Origin: Lepus europaeus
Lineage: Eukaryota > Chordata > Mammalia > Lagomorpha > Leporidae
Direction of reading: 5' to 3'
Length of the DNA: 64,000 bases
Assembly: GCF_033115175.1 (NCBI RefSeq)
Contig: NC_084834.1
Location: forward strand, 90,911,808 to 90,975,807
A program made the translations under genes and the position numbers. The notes below the pieces were generated by a model. It was not told where the DNA came from. It worked only from the letters and a program-made list of their open reading frames with translations, and made no database searches. Positions 22,030 to 33,025 of this stretch are shown here, one piece after another; positions within the stretch are counted from its first letter, which is position 1; each line of letters opens with the position of its first letter.

Positions 22030-23320
22030 GAGATTCTTTTAGGTTCATTCCTCTGATGGCATTTATCTTTTAGCTATGCCTCTGTGGCCTAGTGGAATGG
22101 CTGCACTTTCAGTAAATACCAAGAGGTATGTGTTGGGTGTCACCAGGGAGCTCTGGTCAGTGTGCCAGGGTGGGATGAGTATGCAGGGTCACACCTAGAT
22201 GGGAGTGTTAGATCTCTTCTTGTTAACAGAAGTGGAGGAGTGGTCACCTCTGTTAGTGTTATCACACCCTTACCTCCTCTCCTTCAAGATGACCAGTGCC
22301 TGGTTTTTGCCTCCAATGTGTGCAACACTCATCCTTGCTGCTGTATGAACCACACAAATGATCTGTGCAGTCTTTACTCCAAGTACAGATCCCACTTCAG
22401 TGACCCACCTGAGGCAACTAGGGAGTGCTGTGTGCAGCCATGCACAGTGATTGCCCAGAGACCCATTACATCCTGGACCTTTCTCATGCAGTCATGGAGC
22501 CCCCATGCTCTCAGCACACAAGGCTTCTACAGTCACTGGGTGCAGAAGTTCGGCTTTGCCATGCCAGCCTGTCGGTCCACAGAGAGGCAGATGTTTCTTG
22601 ACCCAGCTTTCCTTGGTGGCCCCCAGAGCCTGCATGTAGGGATGCTGGGAGTACCTCACAGACTTATTGGCTAGCCTCCTGTGTATTATCCCAACCAGGC
22701 TCAGAGTCAGTGGGGGCTGAGGATGTTTCCTCCTTGAATCTCTGGATCACAAGTGTGCACAAGAACCACTGGCTAAATGTTGCCTTCTCCCTGCCATTGC
22801 CACCAGAACTGCCAAGAAAGATGGTGTTCTGTCTCAGCCAGTTGCTGTGAATGTGCACAAGGGCTTCTGTAGCTGCTGCCCAAGTCTAAAATGTTCCCTG
22901 CCCTCTCTCAGCCAGGTTTCTGGCACTATTGTGGGGAGGATAGGGTAAGAGAACATGTGCCTTTTAATTCCACTGGGTCTGAGGGTACACACTATCCCGT
23001 AGGGCTGGAGGCTGGATTCATGATTTGCCTCTGGCTATATCATCACAGGCTAGTGCAGTTTGGTCTCACCTCTGTCTCCAAGCTCCCACCTGCTCTGGCT
23101 CTCAGCTGCTTAGTGTGTTATGTCTGTGTTTGTGCTGTGCATCCACACCTTCCACACAGGTCTATGGTTTTCCACTTCCTTGCATCCTTCCATAGAATTT
23201 CAGTGTGGTTCTCTCTCTAATTCTCCTCTGAGAGTGCACTTCCTACACTCATTTTTTTTTTTTTACTATTTATCCCTAGCCTAGCACAGTACATCCTTCC
23301 CTATTCTGCTATCTTCGGCA
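22030..23320 (-). promoter_or_regulatory. 5' UTR of the old L1
   Basis: GC-richer, non-coding sequence between ORF1 and the L1 5' terminus, whose reverse complement begins GCCGAAGATAGCAGAATAGG. In L1 this region is the internal RNA polymerase II promoter. A 170-codon frame runs antisense to the element at 22162-22674. It shows no known domain, and in a decayed L1 I regard it as chance. Confidence 0.6.
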
Positions 23321-23726
23321 CAAAAGTGCACATATTCTTAAAAATGATGTTGAGTTAGAAAGACAGACATTGTGAATATTGTGTTGGAAGAACTTTGACA
23401 GAGAAACTAAAAACCTTATGTAAACTTGGGGGATACTTTGGAGAAAGAGAAAGTTACTGACCACAAAGTCAGGGATGTTAAGCAGAAAGATAGTCTACTG
23501 TAACAAATCAGGTTTCTAAAAGATAATGAAAAATTATCTAGAAGATAATTAACTAAATAATTAATAACCAAATTCTAGGTAATAATTATCTAGAAGATAA
23601 TTAAAAACCATGACTCATATGGCATAAACAGTGAAAATTAAAGAATTTGAAGTTTGAGTACTGTCTTATTTTACAAATGATATCAATAGGATGAAATGTG
23701 GCGATTATGTTGTCATACCTAATATC
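23321..23726. other. Single-copy AT-rich DNA with a local palindromic duplication
   Basis: No gene is apparent. A 21-base segment containing the near-palindrome ATTATCTAGAAGATAAT occurs at 23532-23552 and again at 23584-23604. Confidence 0.6.
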
Positions 23727-24095
23727 TTAGTGTAATTGGGCTGCTATAACAAAATACCACAAACTGGGTGATTTATAGCAGAAATTTATTTCTCACAGTT
23801 CTGGGAGCTAAGAAGTTCAGGATCAAGGGGCCAATAGATTTACTATCTGGCGAGGGCCCATCTTCTGGTTCTGGTTATTAGATGGTATTTTCTCATTGTA
23901 TCCTCACACAGAAGAGGCGGAGAAAGAGCTCCCTGGACCCTTTTACAGGGACACTAATCTGATTTGTAAGGGCTCTGCCTTCATGACCTTGCCACTTCCC
24001 AAGAGTACCCACTTCCTAACACCATCATGTTGGGTGGGGGTGAAGATTTCAAAATATGGGTTTTTGGGGGACACAAACATTCAGACAATAATATC
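23727..24095 (-). mobile_element. MLT1-type LTR relic (ERVL-MaLR)
   Basis: Reversed MLT1 LTR: GGGCTGCTATAACAAAATACCACAAACTGGGTG, AGAAATTTATTTCTCACAGTTCTGGGAGC, ACTAATCTGATTTGTAAGGGCTCTGCC, and the end TTTTGGGGGACACAAACATTCAGACAATA. It is a solo LTR of an ancient non-autonomous retrovirus-like family with no internal coding region. It is the best preserved of the three copies in the window. Confidence 0.82.
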
Positions 24096-24108
24096 TGGTC
24101 TGACAAAC

Positions 24109-25082
24109 TCACAGTGAAATTTATCTAGAGAATTTCATAGTGACTTGTTATATGCATAGGCTACTATAACATATGAAATATTTAAAGACAGTACACTAAG
24201 TATTTTAAAATTAATGTTCATATTTACTAAAATTTATAATAGGAATGGAAATCAATTGAGAAAAAAGCCATATGCAAATTTTGAGATGGATAAATATATA
24301 TGAAGAACTAAGTCAAGAAGAGGATTTACTATTAAAAGTGTGGGAGTTGTAAAAGTGTAGATAAAATTGTGGAGAGTAAGTTTGATCTACTTGTTCTTTG
24401 CAATGAAAAAATAGAAATAAAGAGGGTAGTTGGAGCAGTAAAAATACCCTCTTATTTTAGCAAAGAATGAGATAAGGCTCTATAGAAAGCAAAATCTTAT
24501 TGCAAAGAATCCAGAATTAAATTCTTTTTCCATGTCTACTCTCACCTTTCCCCACTCCACTAGGTAATATAATAGAAATGATAACAAAAGAAACTCTTTA
24601 ATAGTCCATTTTGTACTGTCAATTATATAAACCATAAAGTATTTGTATGATAAACACAAAGATATGCTGTGCAGGTAGCCCTTTCAGGGAAGAACCTGCT
24701 GCCTCCTTCTCAGTCCCTTCCAAGAGACTCCAAGTCTCTTAGCAAGAGGTCACACTCTTCCCGGGGCAGCCTGTCTGAGCAAAGTGGGGGTCAGAAGCCC
24801 AGCAATTTCAGCCTTTGCAGGACACTCAGTCTGGATGCTTATACCAGAGTACAGGGTTGTCCAAAGCATGGTTAGGTAAACATTGTAATTCTATTCCTTC
24901 CTCCACCCCATCTTTCTTCTCTTCTTTCCTTTTACTCTGCTAAATACCTTACAGCCCAAACTCCCTATTAGAATCTGTTTCCCAAGAACCCATCTTGTGA
25001 TATTCAGATTGGAAGACTCTCAGGGGATCTTGGTCAGACCTTTACTTGACTGCAACCATTTTTGGTTCCTCAAATTCCATCA
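24109..25082. other. Single-copy DNA, nothing recognised
   Basis: No gene or repeat identified. 24660-24880 is GC-richer and carries a 68-codon frame without a known domain. Confidence 0.55.
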
Positions 25083-25335
25083 CAGTATGGTGTGGTAGAA
25101 AGAGTGCTGGCTTTGTAACTTATACATCTCTGGGTTCTAACCCTACTTCTTCACTCTAATTATCAGTTTCATCTTGGAGAAAGGCCCTCTAAACCTTGGT
25201 TTGCTTATCTGTGAAATTAGGGTAATAGTATTTGCTGTGAAGAATGGTTGTGAAGATTGAATTTTAACTGATGTGTGTAAAATGCTGAATATGGCACCTG
25301 ACTCACACAAGTATGCAGTAGTTGACAACCCCATC
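25083..25335 (+). mobile_element. MIR SINE
   Basis: Long MIR copy on the plus strand: GTGTGGTAGAAAGAGTGCTGGCTTTG, TCTCTGGGTTCTAACCC, TTTGCTTATCTGTGAAATTAGGGTAATAGTA, GTTGTGAAGATTGAA and ATGGCACCTGACTCACACAAGTATGCAGTAG follow the MIR consensus order. Confidence 0.85.
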
Positions 25336-25759
25336 CCTTCTAACAAGAGGAAAAATAAAGAAAAAAGGCCATAATTTATAACTAGATAAATCTGTTCCTC
25401 CCCCTTCTCACCCGCTTCCTCCAAGCCCAGCTTCCCCCAAAAAGAAATGGCAAAATATGAAGATTTTGGTAGAAGCCAGGTTTCTGTTGATATGTTCATG
25501 TTACATGTATATATAGTATAGAAAAAAGCTCCTTGGATGATATTTATAAACTTAGTAAAATAACTGGAAGCACTAGAAAAATTGTAGGTCTGAGGGAAAG
25601 ATCTAATGTAACTGTTAAAGCAGTTATAGCAAAATCATGGCTTCTCCATCACACATAAATTGAATCTACTGCTCTTTTGCTTATTTGAATCTCACAGGGA
25701 GAAATCTCTATTGCTACTCTGATATGGCTTGTACTCTGAGCACTAAAAAAGCTACTGAA
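25336..25759. other. No recognised feature
   Basis: Single-copy sequence between a MIR and an old L1 end. I see nothing in it. Confidence 0.5.
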
Positions 25760-26060
25760 TATTCTCATTGATGTACAGAAGCTAACAAGTTGATTTCAGA
25801 GAAGTAGAGAGGGTAACAGTGGTTACCAGAGCCTCTCAGCCATGGGGGAAGGGCAAGAAAGAGAGAGGATGATTAACAGGCAGTTGGAAAAGAGGAATAA
25901 TTTCTAATATTCTAAAGCATAGTAGGGTAACTGTGGTTGACAGTTAATTGCAAATATCAAATAGCAGAGAGAATTTTGAATGTTCCAAACACAAAGCAAT
26001 AATGTTTGAGGTGCTACATATACCCATTAATACATGGAATTATTAAGTGTTAATTAAAAA
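25760..26060 (+). mobile_element. Old L1 3' UTR relic
   Basis: AGAGGGTAACAGTGGTTACCAGAGCC, AGCATAGTAGGGTAACTGTGGTTGACAG, ATTTTGAATGTTCCAAACACAAAG and TGTTTGAGGTGCTACATATACCCATTAA match the old mammalian L1M-type 3' UTR. No coding part remains. Confidence 0.7.
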
Positions 26061-28019
26061 TAGAGTAAAAGTATGTCAAAAGAATAGTTGTAAATAAATA
26101 TTAGGGTAGGATATAAGAGGAGATAAACTCAAGGAGGGGACTTAGTAACTGTGAGAGTATAATAAAAATCTTTTAGTTATGAGACCCAATATCAAGTTTT
26201 GTACATTCAATAGTACAGTAAAGTGTCTTCTATGTAGTTCTCTACATCTTTGACATGAGTGCACATAAACTTTGCCAACTGGATGAAAAATACTAGTAGC
26301 TATATTGTTATAATAATATAGATAGAGTCACTAGCTTTCAAAGTGCAAGAGTGGCTCCAACTTGGAAAGCACAGTATCTGCTACATCTGCATGTATCCAG
26401 GAACCTTGGAATCCATTCATGGCACTTAGAAAGCTTTAGAAGTAGACATTTCAGTTTTTATCTCTAGTACAAAATGTTACTTCAGCCCCACAGCTCCTAA
26501 GGAATGAAGCTAGTGTCAAAGATTTAATGCCTTTTCACATTAGTGATGTCAGCACAAAATGGCATCTTCTCTGAATAATTTATCTTCCCACTGCATAATT
26601 TTCTTATCGTTTTTTCTACATTTTGGCTTTTTACTGTAGATGAGGAGGTAAATGGCTGTTAGTCCCTGACAAAACCTGTGGAGTGTCCCTCCCATCAATC
26701 AATTAAAAAAACACTTACCTTACATTCAACATGATTTATTTCTTGTTAATACAATTGTCTCACTATATCCTTCTATTATTATACCCTTAATTCCATTAGC
26801 CATTCGCTTAATGCCCACTTTAGAGCTGACCCCCAAAGAGCTTGGAAGAGAGAGGGAAGTCTGTCTAATAGTGGCATTGCCAATAAAACTCTGGAAGCTC
26901 TTCTAAAGCCTTGTAGGTCACAGAAAAGATAGGTCACAGAATGTATCCTGCTTGAAAAGAATAGAGCAATCTCTCATTTATTTGTTCTGATGGATGCTAT
27001 TTGATGGCTTAAAAATCCTTAAGAGCTCTTATCTTAAAAGTCAACACAATAGGTTCACCAAGTGGATTTCTACAGATTGCACAGAGCTGGATGAATCTCT
27101 ACTAAGTTTTCTTTATAAGTTTAAAAAGGAGGAAGCAAATGAAAACATTTATACTGTTTGAATATGAATGGCTTGCTTGTTTTGGGATGGAGCAAAAGGT
27201 TACCCTGGTAAATAGTTAAGTAACACAAAGAAATGGGTGTATTATGTCACACAGTGGTAGAGTTGCTATATCCTCTCTCATAAATTTCCTCCATTTTGGT
27301 TGAAAGCTAAAAGCCATAAAAAGATACCCTTGTAGTATACATCTAAAATTATACAATGAACAGCTGATATGATTTTTCTCAATAAGAACACATGCTTTAG
27401 CTTTGAAATTTAAATGTATAAATGTCTTCCTACAATATGAGAGCACTTTTGTGTGTGTGTGTGTGTGTCAGTGTAGATTGTCTTAGGTCACATGTAGCAG
27501 ACACTTGTTTACCTAGCAGCCACTTCTCAATGCTTCCTTGCTAATAGAAACAGTTTTATTTAGATGTCTACCCTTCAGAGATGGGAATCCCACCCATAGC
27601 CTAAGGAGAAGACTGATGTGTAAAACCAATACTGGACATTCCATACCCTCATCAGTCACTCATGTTGGGGCACACTTCTAAGACATGTTTCTGCATTTAT
27701 AAAAATAATTCTAAGATATAGATGTCATATCTGACTGATGTCTGGAATTTTGGCCACTATCTTGTAAATTTGGAGAGAGGTAGCTGAGATTAAAGTCAGC
27801 ATTCTAGTGATGGTAGAGTAGAAGGCAGAGGATATATCTTTCCTTGATAATGCAATTTATCCCTAGAATGAATCAAACTGGTACTATCCTACTTCAATGC
27901 TTTTTGTTACATGAACTAAATACTTGCTGTTTAAACCAGTCAAATCAGTGTTTTCTACTAATTACTGCAGGGGGCATCCTAGCAAATACATAATAGGTAC
28001 TTTTTCCCCCTTTATTTTA
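26061..28019. other. Single-copy DNA
   Basis: About 2 kb without a clear repeat apart from a short GT run at 27450-27468. 26520-27060 has balanced composition and no repeat. No coding or RNA gene is evident. Confidence 0.55.
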
Positions 28020-28432
28020 GAAGGAGGAAGGGAGGAAAAGAAGGAGAGCTGTAAGGGGAGGGAGAGAGAGGGAGAGAGGGACAGAGGAAGAGAGGGAGAG
28101 AGAGGGGAAGAGAGGGAGAGAGGAAGAGAGGGAGAGAGAGGGGAAGAGAGGGAGAGAGGGAGAGAGGGAGAGAGCGAGAGCGAGCGTTCACGTCTGCTGG
28201 GTCACTCTGTAAATGCCCATAATGACCAAGTCTGGGACAAGGTGGAAACCAGGGGCTGGGAACTTAGTACAAGTTTGTGTGGGTGACAGGGTCCTGAGCA
28301 CTTGAGCCATCACTTGATGCCTCCTAGGGTCTGCATTAACAGAAAGCTGGAATTGAGAGCTGGAGCTAGGAAGTCTGGCACTCCAGTATGGAACATGGGC
28401 ATCTTAACTGGTGCATAACCACTAGGCTAAAT
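28020..28432 (-). mobile_element. Old CSINE with an expanded GA tract
   Basis: The minus-strand CSINE body is recognisable but diverged (CTGCTGGGTCACTCTGTAAATG, CCAGGGGCTGGGAAC, CACTTGAGCCATCAC, GAACATGGGCATC). Its normal GA-rich section has expanded into about 150 bases of GGGAGAGA and GAAGAGAGGGAGA units (28050-28180). Confidence 0.78.
28050..28180 (+). repeat. (GGGAGAGA)n purine-strand repeat
   Basis: An almost pure purine tract with higher-order units such as GAGAGAGGGGAAGAGAGGGA repeated. It derives from the GA-rich part of the CSINE and could form a triplex or be length-variable. Confidence 0.88.
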
Positions 28433-28599
28433 TCTTGACTTCTCAGTATATTTTTATATGTTTGTTAACCATTTTTATTTGCCCCCCTAGAAAGAATATA
28501 TTTCTTCTGCCCATGTTCTTCTGTTGCTCTGTGTCCTTTTACTTGTAAGAGAGTTATTTGTATACTATATATTACAACTTTTTGCCATCTGTGTTGTAA

Positions 28600-29165
28600 A
28601 TACTGTGATAAAATCAATACTTTTCTATAAAGATAATTAAAAATGAATCTTAATGAAGAATGGGATAGGAGAGGGAGTAGGAGATAGGATGGTTTGTGGG
28701 TGGGAGGGTGGTTATGGGGGGAAAACTGCTGTAATCCAAAAGTTGTACTTTTTCTTTCTTTCTTTCTTTTTTTCTTTTTTTTTTTTTTTTTGGACAGGCA
28801 GAATTAGACAGTGAGAGACAGAGAGAAAGGTCTTCCTTTTCTGTTGGTTCACCCCTTAAATGGCCTCTACGGCCGATGTGCTGCAGCCGGCGTGCTGCGC
28901 TGATCTGAAGCCAGGAGCCAGGTGCTTCCTCCTGGTCTCCCATGCGGGTGCAGGGCCCAAGGACCTGGGCCATCCTCCACTGCCTTCCCGGGCCACAGCA
29001 GAGAGCTGGACTGGAAGAGGAGCAACTAGGACAGAATCCAGCGTCCCAAATGGGACTAGAACCTGGTGTGCTGGCACCGCAGGTGGAGGATTAGCCAAGT
29101 AAGCCACAGCACTGGCCCAAAAGTTGTACTTTCGAAATTTATATTTATTAAATAAAAGTTTAAAA
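28600..29165 (+). mobile_element. L1 3' end, split by a CSINE
   Basis: AAAATGAATCTTAATGAAGAATGGGATAGGAGAGGGAG, then TGGGTGGGAGGGTGGTTATGGGGGG and, beyond the SINE, GTTGTACTTTCGAAATTTATATTTATTAAATAAAAGTTTAAA form a diverged lagomorph L1 3' terminus. Only the last ~170 bases of the L1 are present. The CSINE at 28752-29116 interrupts it. Confidence 0.82.
28752..29116 (-). mobile_element. CSINE inserted in an L1 tail
   Basis: Minus-strand CSINE with a CTTT-rich and T-rich tail (28752-28792), GACAGGCAGAATTAGACAGTGAGAGAC, and a full body to the head CACAGCACTGGCC. A 16-bp TSD, CCAAAAGTTGTACTTT, lies at 28736-28751 and 29117-29132. The body matches the subtype at 21096 closely, suggesting a younger CSINE subfamily. 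Confidence 0.93.
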
Positions 29166-29347
29166 TAATCAAATCTTTTTCTTTGGTCATGGTATATTTT
29201 ATAAACAAATTTTAAATTAGCAATTATGTCCATACTTTTTTTTCTGGCTTCTAGACTTATAGGTAATATCAAGAACATTATTCCACTCTACCTTCATCCT
29301 ACCTGTATTATGTAAGATATATATCTTACTTGAAAATTTTAATTTGT

Positions 29348-29697
29348 GGGGCCAGTGCTGTGGTGTAGTGGATAAAGCTGTTGCCTGTGGTGCTAACATC
29401 CCATATGGGGTCCAGTTTGAGTCCTAGCTGCCCTTCTTCCAATCCAGTTCCCCGTTTTTGCAGCTGGGAAAGCAGTGAAAGATGTCCAAGTACTTGGGCC
29501 CTTGCCACCAATGTGGAAAACCCAGATGGAGTTCCAGGGTCGTGGCTTCGATTGGACCCAGCCTTGGCTGTTGTAGCCATTTTGCATTTGGGGAGTGAAC
29601 CAGAAGATGAAAGATCTCACTCTCTTTCTGCCTATCCCTCTCCCTCTCTATATCTCTGTAACTCTGTTTCTCAAATAGATAAATAAATAAATACCTA
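29348..29697 (+). mobile_element. CSINE
   Basis: Full-length plus-strand CSINE: head GGGGCCAGTGCTGTGGTGTAGTGGATAAAGC, body, CT-rich section, tail CTCAAATAGATAAATAAATAAATACC. Moderately diverged. Open frames on both strands are artefacts. Confidence 0.9.
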
Positions 29698-29699
29698 AA

Positions 29700-30671
29700 G
29701 GGACAGCCAAGTAGGGTCAGCAACATTGCAGGCAGAACTGTAAATTTCTTGTTAGAGATGCCCCCTGCCTTTACCTGGCCAGCTCTCCTCCCAGGCCAGC
29801 CAAGTAATGAAAGTCAACAGAGTGCCTTCCCCTAGGAGGTTCACACCTCCCTTAGGATATACCCCATGTGAAGAGATAGATAGGTCTGGGCCTCTTAACT
29901 TACAAGGCCTAAAGCCCACCAAATTATTATCAAGCCCCTTCTATCAGGTTCTATTTGCCTCTCAATCAGAAAAATTACTTGTAGCTTAGACAGCACCTTT
30001 CTTAGCTCCTCTAATAATGACTCTGTCCTTTGTTCTAGACCCTGTCTAGCACACTTGGGCCTCATTCCTTTGTAATCATAACCTCTACTCTACCACCAAT
30101 GGCTCTACTCCCAACCTGTGTGTACTGATGGTCCTCTTCCCCACTTAATGCTGTATAATTGTTCAGACCTGGTTAAGGCCACTCTTAGGATCATTGGTTA
30201 CTATCCTCACCCTGTCTTTTATGACCTTGTCTAAATATGATCAGAGACGGGGAACTTGGAAGGCTTCCATAGCCTTGGCAACTCATGACGACAGCCTAGG
30301 GTGGTTACTGGCGCCATAAACTAGAGTGTCAATTTGTTGGGTCAACAACAGGAGCCACTGTGCACTTGCTCCTGATGTGGGATCTCTGTCCTTAATGTAC
30401 TGTACATTTTGATTTAATGCTATAACTAGTACTCAAACAGTATGTTTCACTTTGTGTTTCTATGTGGGTGCAAACTGTTGAAGTATTTATACTAAATTGA
30501 TCTTCTGTATATAAATAGAATTGAAAATGAATCTTGATGCAAATGGAAGGGGAGAGGGAGCGGGAGAGGGGAGGGTTGCGGGTGGGAGGGAAATTATGGG
30601 AAGGGGAAGCCATTGTAATCCATAAGCTGTATACTGGAAATTTATATTCATTAAATAAAAGTTAAAAAAAA
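29700..30671 (+). mobile_element. L1 3' UTR of a divergent type
   Basis: From about 30220 the sequence is a clear lagomorph L1 3' UTR (ACCTTGTCTAAATATGATCAGAG, GGCTTCCATAGCCTTGGCAACTCATGA, CTGATCTT-type module, GGAGAGGGAGCGGGAGAGG, ATTCATTAAATAAAAGTTAAAAAAA). The preceding ~500 bases (29700-30220) do not match the 3' UTRs elsewhere in this window. They may be the upstream 3' UTR of another L1 subfamily or unrelated sequence. Confidence 0.68.
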
Positions 30672-30717
30672 AAGGAAAAAAAATTTCTTCCACTAGCTAA
30701 AAATCCATTAAATAAAA

Positions 30718-30955
30718 AATATGTCAACTTGTAGAGATGTAGAGACAGAAAGTGAAATGGTAGTTGCCAGCTGTTGGGACAATGGGAAAGATGGGGAAGA
30801 ATTTCAGTTTTGAAAGATGAAAAATTCTAGAGGTCTAGTATACACACAGTGTAGGTGGTTAATACCACCGTACTGTACACTTAAAATTTTGTTGAGTACA
30901 GATTTCATGTATGTGTTTTTTACTACAATAAAATATATTTACACTAATTTTAAGA
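30718..30955 (+). mobile_element. Old L1 3' end relic
   Basis: GTAGAGACAGAAAGTGAAATGGTAGTTGCCAG, TTTCAGTTTTGAAAGATGAAAAATTCTAGAG, ACCGTACTGTACACTTAAAATTTTG and TTTTTTACTACAATAAAAT are the standard 3' UTR elements of old mammalian L1M subfamilies. Confidence 0.78.
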
Positions 30956-31472
30956 GGAAAAGTTATGTAGTACATCACAATGCAAGAAAAATCCTAATTT
31001 TATAGATAGAAAAATTTACTAATCAAACAATGAAAAAAATTATAGTAAATGACAACTTGAAAGTAACTATAGTTAATGCCTAAAAGATAAGTATTTTTGT
31101 TTTTACATTTTCTTTACCAAATATTAACTCTGGTGCTTCATGTTTATTTAACTACACAGAAAAGCACCTTTAGGTAAAAAAAAAAAGGGAATTGAGTATT
31201 TTAGAATGTATAAATAGTCCACATTTTATCAACAGATTGAAAATGCCTAAAAACATATCTCCTCTTCATACCTCTTACTTGATGGATATATACAAAGCAA
31301 AATGTTTTGGGTTCACTCAAACAAGGCACATAATCCAAATTTATTATCTATTATATTCTCTAAGAATCTTCATGTCAAAGCAATGGTGTATCTTTGCTTG
31401 AATTCATGTTAAAATATTTCTTTTAGTCTCTTTATTTGGTATGGTTTTGGGTGATAAATCTGTTACACCAAA
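30956..31472. other. No recognised feature
   Basis: AT-rich single-copy sequence. I see nothing in it. Confidence 0.55.
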
Positions 31473-31490
31473 AAAGGAAAAGAAATCTTT

Positions 31491-31740
31491 TTAAAGATTT
31501 ATTTACTTATTTGAAAGGCAAAGTTGTAGAGAGAGACAGAGAGAAGGAGAGTGAGATCTTCCACCTGCTGGTTCACTCCCCAAATGTCAAACGGCTGCAA
31601 CAGCCAGAGCTGGGACAGGTCAAAGCCAGGAGCTTGGAACTCCATCTGGAAGTAGAGCAGCCAAGACTTAAACAGGGGTCCACAGGGGCTGCTAGTATCA
31701 CAGACAGTGGCTTAACCTGCTATACCATAAAGCTAGCTCT
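31491..31740 (-). mobile_element. CSINE, internally shortened
   Basis: Minus-strand CSINE with the tail TTTTAAAGATTTATTTACTTATTTGAAAGGC, a GA-rich region, and the body CCACCTGCTGGTTCACTCCCC. The central part is deleted (only about 250 bases remain), and the head ends TACCATAAAGCTAGCTC. Imperfect flanking repeats (AAAAGGAAAAGAAATCTTT before, AAAAGGAATCTTT after) look like a decayed TSD. Confidence 0.82.
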
Positions 31741-31755
31741 AGAAAAGGAATCTTT

Positions 31756-32139
31756 AACCCACAAGTGGTGTAATAGTTCAAAAGGTATTATAGTTAAGTC
31801 ATTATCTGAATAGATATTTTGAAAGGATAGTCTATATTCTTCTAGATTTTCTTAAAGAGCTTTAATTATTTTATGCTTCATTTTTTTTTAATCTTTCAGG
31901 AATTTATTTCTGTATAAAAGAGAACTCAATTTTGTTGCAGAAGGATAGTATTTGAATTAGCATCATTTATTAAATATTTTATTTATTTAAAATATTAAAA
32001 TTATATTAAATTTTAATAGTTTAACTATATTCTCAATCTACTCCTCAGATCTTTTTGGCTAGTCCTATATCAAAAATCAAATCATATTTTTTCCAGACTT
32101 ACTGATACATAGCTTATAAATAAAATTGTATGGATTTGT
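31756..32139. other. AT-rich sequence, nothing recognised
   Basis: Very AT-rich, including runs such as ATTTTATTTATTTAAAATATTAAAATTATATTAAA. No gene or clear repeat. Confidence 0.5.
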
Positions 32140-32884
32140 GGTAGGCAAAAATGAGCTTGATTGGGGTAATTTTGCACAACTTTTTGCATGTATTGTTTTG
32201 CTGATTTCTTCTATAGTCTCTTGTAGTTCACTGAGCTTTAAGACAATTGTTCTGAATTCTTTTCAGGCAGTTTTTATATCTCTGTTTCCTTAGGATCAAT
32301 TACTTCTGCTTACCCTCTCCCTGTGTTTATGTCATGTGTCCTTTATTTGTGGCCTTGTTTTGCTGTCTGCATGTTTGAGGAAGCAGGGATCTCTTGTATT
32401 CCTTACAGACTAGCTTCAGCAGGGAAAATCCCTCACCAGTCACCTGCTCCAGTGATTCTGGCTGGGCCAGGCGGTGGTATCTGTGGGTAAGTTCTCTGCT
32501 GGAGACCTCAGGTGAGCTGGCCTGGCACCCAAGTGTTTGGGGCATGAACCTAGGTCACAGGTATGGACTTGGTGTTTGGGTTCACTGGGATCTGCCTGGA
32601 TACTGAATTTGCAGTAGTGCACCTGTAGCCTGGGAATGCAGGTTCAAGCCTGGAACCTGAGTTGTTAGGTATGGGTGTGGTGCTAAGGTAGACTTGGAGC
32701 CTGAATGTCGATCTGGTTTTGGGGTCTGTGGGGGCTGATTACAGCCTGGGCCCATGTTCCAAACAGCTGCTGTAATCTCTCACCTGAATTCCTCAGCTCT
32801 CATCCAGGTATTTTCAAATGTGGCAAGTTATTCAACTTGATTTTTGTGGGGAGTGAGTGCCAAAAAAGCTTCAATTCTGCTATC
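32140..32884 (-). mobile_element. Probable L1 5' UTR / ORF1 relic
   Basis: GCTTTAAGACAATTGTTCTGAATTCTTTTCAGGCAGTTTTTATATCTCTGTTTCCTTAGGATCAATTACT resembles the reversed ORF1/5' UTR region of old L1 copies. The stretch ends at TTCTGCTATCTTGCTGACATT, the reversed 'cagcaagatggc' type of L1 5' terminus. Short GC-rich frames within it have no domain. Orientation and identity are probable rather than certain. Confidence 0.55.
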
Positions 32885-33025
32885 TTGCTGACATTATTAT
32901 CTGTCTTTTCACTTACAAAATGGATGTAATAATATCTACATAAAGGATTGTTTTGAGGATCAAATGAGGAAAAATATATGAAAGATCCAACATGTAGAAA
33001 ACATGTAAAAATAGTACAGGTATTT
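32885..33025 (+). mobile_element. MIR relic, partial
   Basis: TTATCTGTCTTTTCACTTACAAAATGGATGTAATAATATCTACATAAAGGATTGTTTTGAGGATCAAATGAGG follows the 3' half of the MIR consensus on the plus strand. Confidence 0.72.

Larger units (their letters stand above)
14160..23320 (-). mobile_element. Nearly complete old L1, interrupted
   Basis: Going against the plus strand, this element runs from a 5' end near 23320 (reverse complement GCCGAAGATAGCAGAATAGGG, the usual L1 promoter start), through a 5' UTR (about 23320-22030), ORF1 (about 22020-20380), ORF2 (about 20300-14480) and 3' UTR to about 14160. It has been split by a later L1 (15426-17062) and by CSINEs at 18577, 20595 and 21096. Stops and frameshifts are everywhere. 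Removing the insertions leaves roughly 6.5 kb, a normal full-length L1. Confidence 0.75.

Noticed and set aside
28050..28180. CRISPR-like or satellite array
   Set aside because: No spacers, and units of variable length. It is simple-sequence expansion in a SINE.
32394..32622. GC-richer frames of 60-72 codons on both strands
   Set aside because: They fall in what looks like an old L1 5' UTR and have no recognisable domain.
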